Of a stretch of 21,046 bases of DNA, positions 7,997 to 14,945 are shown piece by piece. Made by a program: the position numbers and the translations under genes. The notes below the pieces were generated by a model. That model made no database searches. It had not been told where the DNA came from and saw only the letters and a program-made list of their open reading frames with translations. The stretch spans positions 1 to 21,046 of the forward strand of contig JAIXQV010000204.1 in NCBI GenBank assembly GCA_027485535.1, given 5' to 3'. Within the stretch, counting starts at the first letter, position 1. The number at the start of each line of letters is the position of its first letter. The stretch is from Oxalobacteraceae bacterium (GTDB lineage Bacteria > Pseudomonadota > Gammaproteobacteria > Burkholderiales > Burkholderiaceae_D).

Positions 7997-8119
7997 ATGG
8001 CGGATCGAATAACTGAGTTCGATCCGGATGTACCACACCGTATTGCTGATGCGACGGCGCGCGATATTCTTGAATCAGATCGGGCGCTGGCGTCTATGCA
8101 CTCCCTCTTGGAGACATAA
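7997..8119 (+). CDS. possible 40-residue small protein (uncertain)
   Basis: An ATG frame of 40 codons ends in TAA at 8117-8119 and translates to a Asp/Glu/Arg/Ala-rich, soluble-looking sequence starting MADRITEFDPDV. The composition looks coding rather than random, but no Shine-Dalgarno is visible and I recognise no family. Its 5' part contains the perfect inverted repeat at 8001-8026, which could instead explain the conservation of this spot. It converges on the glutaryl-CoA dehydrogenase gene, whose stop lies ten bases further on. Confidence 0.25.
   Translation: MADRITEFDPDVPHRIADATARDILESDRALASMHSLLET
8001..8026. repeat. perfect 9-bp inverted repeat (hairpin)
   Basis: CGGATCGAA (8001-8009) and TTCGATCCG (8018-8026) are exact reverse complements around an 8-base loop. 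No T run follows on either strand, so it is not a classic intrinsic terminator. It lies in the interval between the secreted-protein gene and the convergent gcdH gene and may be a factor-dependent terminator, a protein-binding dyad or a processed RNA hairpin. Confidence 0.6.
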
Positions 8120-8129
8120 GCCGCCTAGA

Positions 8130-9308
8130 TCAGAAAAACGCCTGAATCCCAGTTTGCGCACGGCCGAGAATCAGCGCGTGAATATCATGCGTGCCCTCGT
8201 AGGTGTTTACCACCTCAAGGTTCACCACGTGCCGGATCACACCATACTCATCGCTGATCCCGTTGCCACCCAACATATCGCGCGCCGTACGAGCAATATC
8301 GAGTGCCTTGCCACAGGAGTTGCGTTTCATGATGGAGGTAATTTCAACCGCATCCGTCCCCTCGTCCTTCATGCGCCCAAGCCGCAGACAGCCCTGTAGC
8401 GCCAGCGTAATTTCGGTTTGCATGTCGGCGAGCTTTTTCTGTACCAGCTGCGTCGCAGCCAACGGTCTTCCGAATTGCTTGCGATCCAGTGTGTACTGAC
8501 GCGCGGTGTGCCAGCAAAATTCGGCTGCGCCCATCGCACCCCATGCAATGCCATAGCGCGCTGAATTCAGACAAGTGAATGGCCCCTTCAAGCCGCGCAC
8601 CTCAGGGAAGGCGTTCTCTTCTGGCACGAATACGCCATCCATCACGATCTCACCCGTAGTAGAAGCACGCAGACCGACTTTGCCATGTATCTTCGGCGTG
8701 GTCAGGCCTTTCCAGCCTTTTTCGAGAATGAAGCCGCGAATACTGCCTTCATCATCTTTCGCCCACACCACGAACACATCGGCCATCGGGCTATTCGTAA
8801 TCCACATCTTCGAACCCGTCAGGCTATAACCGCCATCGACCTTTTTTGCGCGCGTAATCATGCTGCCCGGGTCTGAACCATGATCTGGCTCAGTCAGACC
8901 AAAACAACCAATCCATTCACCGGTAGCCAGCTTGGGCAGGTACTTCTGCCGTTGCGCTTCAGTGCCAAACTCAAAAATCGGCAACATCACCAGCGAGCTT
9001 TGTACGCTCATCATCGAGCGATAACCAGAATCTACTCGCTCAACCTCACGCGCGATCAAGCCGTAGCTAACGTAGTTGAGTCCAGCGCCGCCATACTCAC
9101 TCGGTATGGTGGGGCCAAGCAGGCCCAGCTCACCCATTTCACGAAAAATGCTGAGATCGGTTTGCTCATGACGAAATGCTTCCTGCACGCGCGGCATCAG
9201 CTGTTGCTGGCAGTAGGCAGCAGCAGCTTCGCGCACCATGCGCTCTTCTTCGGTCAGCTGCTGCGCAAGCTGTAGCGGATCTTCCCAGATAAATTTTGAT
9301 GTGCTCAT
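8130..9308 (-). CDS. gcdH: glutaryl-CoA dehydrogenase
   Basis: A 392-residue flavin enzyme of the acyl-CoA dehydrogenase family. It oxidises and decarboxylates glutaryl-CoA to crotonyl-CoA, passing electrons to ETF, in lysine, tryptophan and aromatic-acid breakdown. RVDSGYRSMMSVQSSLV (91-107) contains the Arg97/Ser98 pair that marks the glutaryl-specific branch. CFGLTEPDHGSDPGSM holds the flavin/substrate loop, and TYEGTHDIHALILGRA has the catalytic base Glu371. Length and ends fit the family, apparently intact. The gene starts 16 bases after the stop of the fatty acid hydroxylase gene, so the two probably share a message. No strong Shine-Dalgarno is seen. The LysR regulator or CoA-transferase genes often found beside gcdH are not in the window. 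Confidence 0.93.
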   Translation of the reverse strand: MSTSKFIWEDPLQLAQQLTEEERMVREAAAAYCQQQLMPRVQEAFRHEQTDLSIFREMGELGLLGPTIPSEYGGAGLNYVSYGLIAREVERVDSGYRSMMSVQSSLVMLPIFEFGTEAQRQKYLPKLATGEWIGCFGLTEPDHGSDPGSMITRAKKVDGGYSLTGSKMWITNSPMADVFVVWAKDDEGSIRGFILEKGWKGLTTPKIHGKVGLRASTTGEIVMDGVFVPEENAFPEVRGLKGPFTCLNSARYGIAWGAMGAAEFCWHTARQYTLDRKQFGRPLAATQLVQKKLADMQTEITLALQGCLRLGRMKDEGTDAVEITSIMKRNSCGKALDIARTARDMLGGNGISDEYGVIRHVVNLEVVNTYEGTHDIHALILGRAQTGIQAFF

Positions 9309-9324
9309 GAAATGCTTTTTTTAA

Positions 9325-10161
9325 CTAGACTGGTACTACCCGACCGGCTTCGGCCAGAGCCCTCAGATCTTCTTCTTCCAATGCCGGCCCCTCGAGCGTG
9401 ACACGCTCAGACTCCACTTTGTCATGGCGGTACTTCTCCATCACTTTACGTAGCGCTGGCTTTTGATGCGTCGTGTCGTAGCCATTAAACAAATGACCGA
9501 GCAGCCCTCGATCGAGATCACTGGTACCCAGCATCCAATCAGCGATCGGAAGTGTGAGGTTCATGTTGATATGCATCATGATGCCCATGTTGTGGTGGGC
9601 GCTGTGATGCCGACGAATCGTATTAATCAGCGGCATATGCCGCACAAAACGATTCTCTGGCACATGACAACAAAAATGGAAAGTTTCGTACACCATGTAA
9701 TGACCAATCATGGTGATCGGGAACATATAGCCCGCATCGGGCCCAAGTAGCAGCGCAGCCAATCCACCAAAGATGGCACTCGCAACGACCAACACAATCA
9801 ATACGCGCCACGGAAAAAATACGATCCGAAACTCTTTGATACTGTGGATGGTGAATTCGTTATCGGTAAAGTACTGGTGATGCTGACGCGTATGACGATC
9901 AAAAATCGCGCGCAATGCGAACACATCTTTCAGGCGATGCATGATGTGCATATGCATGCCCCACTCGACGAAATTCCCCGCGATCGCAATCGGGATGATC
10001 AGCAGCCATTCCCATGTCGGGTTGGTTAACTGCCCGACGCACCAGGCGATCGCTGCGATACCCGCGCCATACATCACACCGATATGCAGCAAGCCGTGAT
10101 ACCACGGGCTCACTTGCTGCAAGTAGTTTTGTCGAAATCGCGCTTGTTTTTCAGTGATCAT
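9325..10161 (-). CDS. fatty acid hydroxylase / sterol desaturase family membrane protein
   Basis: A 278-residue integral membrane protein of the di-iron hydroxylase superfamily (PF04116 type). Hydrophobic segments lie at about 24-46, 50-67, 118-140 and 145-163. The His-box ligands are visible: H70/H72/H75, H90-x3-H94-H95, H162-x3-H166, and H185-H186-x2-H189-H190. The NLTLPIADWMLGT stretch (201-213) is the family's usual end motif. It should use O2 and two irons to hydroxylate or desaturate a lipid; the substrate is unknown. Two adjacent ATGs compete at 10164 and 10161. AGGAG is three bases from the first and six from the second, so I chose the second. It lies between speDE and gcdH on the same strand. 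Confidence 0.85.
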   Translation of the reverse strand: MITEKQARFRQNYLQQVSPWYHGLLHIGVMYGAGIAAIAWCVGQLTNPTWEWLLIIPIAIAGNFVEWGMHMHIMHRLKDVFALRAIFDRHTRQHHQYFTDNEFTIHSIKEFRIVFFPWRVLIVLVVASAIFGGLAALLLGPDAGYMFPITMIGHYMVYETFHFCCHVPENRFVRHMPLINTIRRHHSAHHNMGIMMHINMNLTLPIADWMLGTSDLDRGLLGHLFNGYDTTHQKPALRKVMEKYRHDKVESERVTLEGPALEEEDLRALAEAGRVVPV

Positions 10162-10271
10162 CATGCTCTCCTGCGGTCGGCCTGAATCAGACCAATCGAG
10201 ACTAGCATAAACGCGGGAGATTCGATGCCGCTCAGCGGCTGTGGGTTAGATCGATGGCAAGGGCTGCCAAC

Positions 10272-10293
10272 GCCGCTAGCGGCCTGGGGCCGC
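10272..10293 (-). terminator. overlapping GC-rich hairpins after the speD-speE gene
   Basis: Seven bases beyond the stop of the spermidine gene, GCGGCC (10279-10284) and GGCCGC (10288-10293) form a 6-bp all-GC stem with a 3-base loop. An overlapping 12-base palindrome, GCCGCTAGCGGC (10272-10283), competes for the same bases. There is no T run on the minus strand, so termination here would be weak or need Rho. Confidence 0.35.
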
Positions 10294-10299
10294 AGGATC

Positions 10300-11535
10300 T
10301 TAGCCGACCAGTTTTTGGAAATAATTAGGTAATCCAAACAAGCCCTGATGCGTTGCAGGGTTGTAGTACTGCAGATCGCTGAGGCCGGCCGACGCAATGG
10401 TTGCAGCGATCTGATCGGAGCCCACCGCGCGCGGGTCGAGTTGCTCGCTGCATACGGCCAAGGACCAGTAGGCGCCGTACAGAGGAATATAAAGCCCCAT
10501 GGGCGCTACCACCTTGAAGTTCTTGTGCAGGCCTTGATACAAAGAAGTGACGACATCCGGCCGGAAAATCGGTGAGCCGGTGTGCAGCACCATGGCACCA
10601 CCCGGGTTCAGGATGTTTTTAACAGACGCAAAAAACTCCGCTGTGTACAAAGCTGACGCAGGGGTATCGGGATCGGTCAGGTCGAGTAACACCAAATCAA
10701 AACGCTGATCGGTTTCACGCACGAACGCAAGACCATCACCGATACGAATCTCCACCCGCGGATCATCCAGTGCGCCGTGATGAATACTGCCGAAATACTC
10801 ACGCGCGACCCGAATCACGGCCTCATCGAGCTCGGCAATAACGACCCGCTCGATCGATGGATACTTCAGTAACTCTTCAGCCGCACCACCATCACCACCG
10901 CCGAGGATCAGAACACGCTTGACCTTGCCATGGCTGGCAGCAGCCGGGTGCACCAAAGCCTCGTGATAGAAGAACTCTTCTTTTTCGGACGTCATGTAAT
11001 CGCCATCAAGCCGGAACAGCCGACCGAATTGCGGTGATTCATGAACTTCAATGCGTTGATAAGGCGATTGTTCGCGGTATAGCGCTGGCCCTAACCGATA
11101 GCCATAACTGCTGTGCGCATTCAACCACTCGTGACCGATGGTCAACTCGCTATGCAAGGCACCTACTTCGCCGCGTTGCAGCGCTTGCGGGTTCGCCTCT
11201 GCGGGATCAAACAAATCGGAAAGCACGTCGATTAACTGCGCGGCTTTTTTACTGTTATCAGTCGAGAAATTACAGACATAGACATCGAGTGTCACTGCCA
11301 ATTGCTCAGGCCAGGTGTGGATAGCCAAGTGAGATTCAGCGAGCAAGACAGTGCCGGTGACACCACCGGGTTGCCCTTCGAAGTCAGGGAAGGTGACAAA
11401 GGTGTCGCCGACGACGGTCAGGCCGCTCTTATTCACCGCCGCAACGCAAGCATCGCGCAGCCCGGCTTCGTCCGTCATGAGTAGCAGATTCTTACGACAA
11501 CCAGACAGGTCGGCGGTGAGATGGATCCCTTGCAT
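10300..11535 (-). CDS. fused S-adenosylmethionine decarboxylase / spermidine synthase
   Basis: A 411-residue fusion of two consecutive enzymes of spermidine synthesis. Residues 1-115 are a prokaryotic SpeD (AdoMetDC): TVLLAESHLAIHTWPE contains the self-cleavage point between Glu67 and Ser68, Ser68 becoming the pyruvoyl cofactor, with Cys88 in DVYVCNF as the conserved acid. Residues 145-411 are a SpeE-type aminopropyltransferase: YMTSEKEEFFYHE (180-191), the AdoMet loop ILGGGDGG (210-217), AELDEAVI and LLDLTDPDTPA. Self-cleavage would split off residues 1-67, leaving the alpha chain attached to the synthase. Such SpeD-SpeE fusions are known in some bacteria. Decarboxylated AdoMet could pass directly to the second domain, using putrescine made elsewhere. 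No clear Shine-Dalgarno precedes the ATG, which sits in a run of seven As. Confidence 0.9.
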   Translation of the reverse strand: MQGIHLTADLSGCRKNLLLMTDEAGLRDACVAAVNKSGLTVVGDTFVTFPDFEGQPGGVTGTVLLAESHLAIHTWPEQLAVTLDVYVCNFSTDNSKKAAQLIDVLSDLFDPAEANPQALQRGEVGALHSELTIGHEWLNAHSSYGYRLGPALYREQSPYQRIEVHESPQFGRLFRLDGDYMTSEKEEFFYHEALVHPAAASHGKVKRVLILGGGDGGAAEELLKYPSIERVVIAELDEAVIRVAREYFGSIHHGALDDPRVEIRIGDGLAFVRETDQRFDLVLLDLTDPDTPASALYTAEFFASVKNILNPGGAMVLHTGSPIFRPDVVTSLYQGLHKNFKVVAPMGLYIPLYGAYWSLAVCSEQLDPRAVGSDQIAATIASAGLSDLQYYNPATHQGLFGLPNYFQKLVG

Positions 11536-11796
11536 TTTTTTTCGAAAAGTCTTTCCTCGGCCCCATGAACCGAAATTTATTTTTAGACAACAGTTGAGCG
11601 CTCCATTGTGCCATTAATTGCTGCGACGACAAAATGCGTTCGTTCCGCTCATCGCGCTGAACGCTTATTCATGCAGCAGCTATCCGTCCTGAAATGCTGA
11701 AATGCTGGATTAAATGCGTCCCAAATCAGACTTATTTTGATAATCTACGTCGCAGTGAACTGCTGCACATAAACAGAATTGAGACTCGGAGCCACC

Positions 11797-12564
11797 ATGC
11801 GTGTTATTAAAAAATTAAAAATTTGCGTCGTGTTGGCCCCAGGTTTTTTGCTGGCCTCGAACGGATTTGCGCAGTCAGCCGCTGAACAGCAAGCACAGCA
11901 ACCGATTCCGGCGTCGCGTAACTTCATCGGTCTCGGCATCGGCGCTTTTCCCAAAACACCCGGCAGTACCGATTTGCGAGTGATGGCTTTGCCGGTGATT
12001 CAGTACACATTTGGCGATGTTGGCTATATCACCGGGCTGAAAGCGGGCCTGTGGGGCTACACCTCAGACGACCGCTCGCTGCGCATTGGCCTGTATGCCG
12101 AACCGCGATTCGGTTACGACAGCAGCGATAACCCTGTCACCGCTGGCATGGCCGATCGTAGGTTTGCGGTTGACGCAGGCCCGAGTGTTCGCTGGACCAC
12201 GCCGGCAGGTGTACTGAACTTCGATTACGGCTTTGATGTGACCAATCGAAGTAACGGGCAGGTCGCGCAACTGCAATTTATCCGACCGCTGGTCAGCGAG
12301 ACCGGATTCCGCTTGAATGGTCTGGTTGGTGCGACTTGGCAAAACGCCGCGATGAATGATTACTACTGGAGTGTCGGTAGCTACAAAGCCGGAGCCGGCA
12401 CGGGCCTGTCCGTAGGTCTGACCGGTCTGTATTCATTCGGCCCGACCAGCGCGCTGTTTTATGGCGCAACCATCAACCGACTCTCCAGCACTCAGGCGAA
12501 TAGCCCGCTGACTGAGCGCAGCTTTACGCCGCTGATTTATCTTGGGTACGGTTGGCGGATGTAA
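11797..12564 (+). CDS. MipA/OmpV family outer-membrane protein
   Basis: A 255-residue exported beta-barrel protein. Residues 1-25 are a signal peptide (MRVIKKLK then a hydrophobic core, cleavage near GFA-QS). The mature chain alternates polar and aromatic residues in short strands and ends YLGYGWRM, a C-terminal strand close to the usual aromatic end signal. RNFIGLGIGAFPKTPGS near the N-terminus and the later GATWQNAAMNDYYWSV segment resemble MipA/OmpV (scaffold for murein enzymes or a porin-like barrel). GGAG at 11788-11791, five bases before the ATG at 11797, fixes the start. The 261-base divergent gap upstream contains a tandem TGAAATGC repeat (11690-11705) and an AT-rich TTTTGATAATC that could serve as a -10 region. 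Substrate or role unknown. Confidence 0.82.
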   Translation: MRVIKKLKICVVLAPGFLLASNGFAQSAAEQQAQQPIPASRNFIGLGIGAFPKTPGSTDLRVMALPVIQYTFGDVGYITGLKAGLWGYTSDDRSLRIGLYAEPRFGYDSSDNPVTAGMADRRFAVDAGPSVRWTTPAGVLNFDYGFDVTNRSNGQVAQLQFIRPLVSETGFRLNGLVGATWQNAAMNDYYWSVGSYKAGAGTGLSVGLTGLYSFGPTSALFYGATINRLSSTQANSPLTERSFTPLIYLGYGWRM

Positions 12565-12633
12565 TCAGTACCGACTCAGGCAAGCGATCAAAACGCCAGA
12601 GCGGTCCGCACATCAACACAGCGGCTGGTCCGG

Positions 12634-12903
12634 CTAATTGGTCGTCTCGTGCCCGGAGCGTAGCCAGTGTGGCGAGACATTGCAGATACTTGCCACCACT
12701 TCCATATTGCCGTTGGCCGGCAAAGCCTCCCCTGACAACCATTTACTCACCGTCGAGATCGCCAGCGAAGATCCGGCTTGCATCGTGCAAAAAGCGCGCA
12801 GTAACTGAGTCGGGCGGTTGGGATCAATCCCAACGTTTTTAAGGCTGCTGCGCAGCCGTCTACTGAATTCTTCTCTTTCCTTGAATGTCAGATGGGCGGC
12901 CAT
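12634..12903 (-). CDS. small helix-turn-helix (XRE-like) regulator
   Basis: An 89-residue soluble protein. Residues 14-77 fold as a phage-repressor-like DNA-binding domain: PTQLLRAF (31-38), then a recognition-helix region AISTVSKWLSGEALP (48-62), which matches the S..TVSKWL.GE..P pattern of XRE regulators, and a final helix ending SPHWLRSG (77-84). There is no sensor domain. No clear Shine-Dalgarno is visible before the ATG at 12901-12903. It lies 63 bases downstream of the FAH-fold gene on the same strand, so the two may be co-transcribed, and it converges with the MipA-like gene. It resembles regulators from prophages or islands, but nothing else mobile is adjacent. The target is unknown. 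Confidence 0.72.
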   Translation of the reverse strand: MAAHLTFKEREEFSRRLRSSLKNVGIDPNRPTQLLRAFCTMQAGSSLAISTVSKWLSGEALPANGNMEVVASICNVSPHWLRSGHETTN

Positions 12904-12966
12904 GGCATCGTAAGCGCTGGGGTTACGGTCAACTGAGTATCGAAGGATTCATGAAGTAGTTCACGT

Positions 12967-13794
12967 TCAGGTGATCGCCACACGCAGGCTTGGAAGCTCA
13001 ACGCCACTAACGACCGCAACCCATTCCTGCCCCGTCGCAATCTGCTTGCTTGGCAGCCACCCCCCCATCGCAAGGCACTGACCCTGCGCGAACGGCGTTT
13101 CGCCATTCGACTCACAATGACGCTGATGCAAAGCATAGGCGTACTGAAGCGACTTATCGACGCTGTCTCGACCATGACCAAAACCGACAATCTGCGCACC
13201 CTGTGAGTCAATCACGTTCAGTGTCATCCCCGCATTTGAGACCAGTTGGTCAAACACGGTGCGGCTCTTGCGCGAAAGCGTTCGTGCTTCACCGATCACT
13301 AGTTTCGAATGAAACCCATTTGCGCAGACTTTGTCTTCAGGCGTCCAAGCCTCACCCTTGAACGGGTTTTGCAGAACTTCCAAGGCCAGCGCTACTGAAT
13401 CGAAGCGATGCAAGAACGTCTCCAGGCTATCGCCCTGCTCGGGCGTGGAGCCCAAACTAAACACCAACTTGGGTTCTACCTGAACCTGCTTGACACTACG
13501 CAGCTTGATGCTGGCGGCATTGTCTTCTGCGTCAACCAACGAGTGCTCATACAGATAACCGAGACTTGGAACGCAACTCTGTGCGCTTGGGTCTTGCGGG
13601 CTGATAGGAATCATCTTGCGCCCAACTAAACGCGCGCCATCGGCCACGCTTAAGGTGTGCAGCGTCTCGAGCACGCGCTCTGCCTCTTCACCATTCAGTC
13701 CAAGCTCAGCCGCCTGCGGCTGTAGCAAACCACGGCGCGCCTGAGCAGCCTGGATCAGGTGGGCATAAGAAAGTAGTCGGGAGGTGTGCAGCAT
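12967..13794 (-). CDS. FAH-fold 2-keto-4-pentenoate hydratase-like protein with altered metal site
   Basis: This encodes 275 residues, the normal size for the MhpD/HpcG branch of the fumarylacetoacetase fold. The N-terminal half shows the family order: a helical start, GARLVGRK with Lys60, then QVQVEPKLVFSLG (104-115), ALEVLQ (137-142) and a Gly/Ser-containing region. Active members hydrate or decarboxylate 2-keto acids from aromatic-ring cleavage with Mg2+ held by three acids: the two Glu of a VEPE motif and a later Glu. Here the motif is VEPK (Lys109), with Glu107 and Glu139 kept, so metal binding may be weakened or lost. GAGGGG eight bases before the ATG at 13794 supports the start. The gene is divergent from the MerR gene, which could control it. 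Other catechol meta-cleavage genes are absent. Confidence 0.7.
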   Translation of the reverse strand: MLHTSRLLSYAHLIQAAQARRGLLQPQAAELGLNGEEAERVLETLHTLSVADGARLVGRKMIPISPQDPSAQSCVPSLGYLYEHSLVDAEDNAASIKLRSVKQVQVEPKLVFSLGSTPEQGDSLETFLHRFDSVALALEVLQNPFKGEAWTPEDKVCANGFHSKLVIGEARTLSRKSRTVFDQLVSNAGMTLNVIDSQGAQIVGFGHGRDSVDKSLQYAYALHQRHCESNGETPFAQGQCLAMGGWLPSKQIATGQEWVAVVSGVELPSLRVAIT

Positions 13795-13886
13795 TTGCGG
13801 TACCCCTCAAAATGTGTAGGATCGGAACTCTTTGTACCGATTTTATCTGGACACTTCTAATAGATTTTCCCTATCGTACATTATTT

Positions 13887-13956
13887 AACTATAGTTGTGT
13901 AGATAAATTCAGGAGAAATCTTGTAATTTATGCGCTTGCCGCATATTATTGTGTAG
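13887..13956 (+). promoter_or_regulatory. promoter and candidate operators for the merR-type gene
   Basis: A sigma70-like promoter is visible: TTGTAA (13921-13926), a 17-base spacer and TATTAT (13944-13949). A perfect 6-bp dyad TATGCG-CTTGC-CGCATA (13929-13945) fills the spacer, as expected of a MerR-family operator. The heptamer TGTGTAG occurs upstream (13896-13902) and just after the -10 (13950-13956), and a third copy lies at 13813-13819 near the start of the divergent gene. A 10-base palindrome AACTATAGTT sits at 13887-13896. The leader would be about 45 bases. The arrangement fits autoregulation and control of both divergent genes, which is inference. Confidence 0.5.
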
Positions 13957-14003
13957 GTTGTAAGTTTATGCTGTTCAACTTTTTTTGCGCTGCATTATCG
14001 AAA

Positions 14004-14945
14004 ATGAAAACAATGGATATGCCCGCTGCCCCAAAGCTTTTCTCGATCGGCGCGATGTCGCGCGAAACCGGTATTCACGTCTCCACCATCCGTATGTGGG
14101 AGGCGCGCTATGGCGCGTTACAGCCCGTGCGTACCGAAGGCGGTGCGCGCCGCTACACCACCACCGACTTGGAGCGACTCCGAATCATCAAGTTGCTGGT
14201 TGATCGCGGTCACAAGCCCAGTGCGTTAGCAACGCAGGATCTGGACCAACTTCATGCCGAACTATTCGGGCCGAGTGCCCAGAACGGAAATCTGCCCTCC
14301 AGCGAGTTGCGTATCGCCTCGATGGGCAGCACCACCTGGCGCTCGCTCCTGTTTACCGACCCGGCGATGACGGCCTGGACGCCTGCTGCGCATTTCGATG
14401 CCTTGTCTGAAGTGGAAAACCGGCTTGAGTCATTTGATCTTGGCATCGTACTGACACCTGCGCTGCAAATGAATCTCGCCAAGTATCTGGCAGCTGCGTT
14501 TTCAGTCTACAAATCCAAGACCCTGGTTGTGATCTATGAATTCAGCAGCAGCAGCGTGATTCGCTTTCTGAGCGCCTTGGGTATCGAATGCATCAAATAT
14601 CCCGCTGCGCCAATGGATCTGGCACGCAGTCTGACCAATATCATCGAAGCACGGCAAGCGGAGCATCAATCTCCCGCACAACCGCGCTTTGGCATAGAGA
14701 CACTGCAAACGATCGCGGTGACAGATACCAACTTGCTGTGTGAATGCCCGAAGCACTTGGCCAGCTTGATTATCAGCCTGCACAGCTTTATTCAATACAG
14801 CAACCAATGCGTGAATGATTCGCCCAAAGACGCTCTCATCCACGAAAAACTACGCGACATCGCCAGCCTTGGCATCGTACAACTGGAATCGGGCCTCGAC
14901 CTCGTACTCGAGGCAGAAAAAATCAATCGACAGCACGCCGCATGA
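14004..14945 (+). CDS. MerR-family regulator with cobalamin-fold-like domain and CxCxxH tail
   Basis: A 313-residue regulator. Residues 12-80 are a MerR DNA-binding domain (FSIGAMSRETGIHVSTIRMWEARYG, then a wing with GGARRYT). Residues 100-215 alternate strands and helices (DLGIVLTP, TLVVIYEF, ALGIECIKYP) like the Rossmann-type B12-binding part of CarH/LitR regulators, but I see no B12 His motif. Residues 240-305 are helical with C246-E-C248-P-K-H251, Cys269 and His280, a set that could bind metal, haem or an iron-sulphur cluster. The frame runs upstream to 13812, but that extension is Cys/aromatic-rich, AT-rich and overlaps the promoter. The ATG at 14004 is my choice (14013 and 14019 also possible), and no Shine-Dalgarno is clear. 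Its stop overlaps the amidotransferase start by ATGA. Confidence 0.8.
   Translation: MKTMDMPAAPKLFSIGAMSRETGIHVSTIRMWEARYGALQPVRTEGGARRYTTTDLERLRIIKLLVDRGHKPSALATQDLDQLHAELFGPSAQNGNLPSSELRIASMGSTTWRSLLFTDPAMTAWTPAAHFDALSEVENRLESFDLGIVLTPALQMNLAKYLAAAFSVYKSKTLVVIYEFSSSSVIRFLSALGIECIKYPAAPMDLARSLTNIIEARQAEHQSPAQPRFGIETLQTIAVTDTNLLCECPKHLASLIISLHSFIQYSNQCVNDSPKDALIHEKLRDIASLGIVQLESGLDLVLEAEKINRQHAA

Noticed and set aside
8130..9275. Long plus-strand frames antisense to gcdH
   Set aside because: They mirror a strongly conserved dehydrogenase gene and show no protein motif of their own.
11536..11567. In-frame upstream start for the SpeD-SpeE protein at the minus-strand ATG at 11566
   Set aside because: The run of seven As before the annotated ATG puts that upstream ATG in another frame.
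13812..14003. 64-codon N-terminal extension of the MerR-type regulator
   Set aside because: The extension is rich in Cys and aromatics as AT-rich random DNA would be, has no Shine-Dalgarno, and overlaps a good promoter for the same gene.
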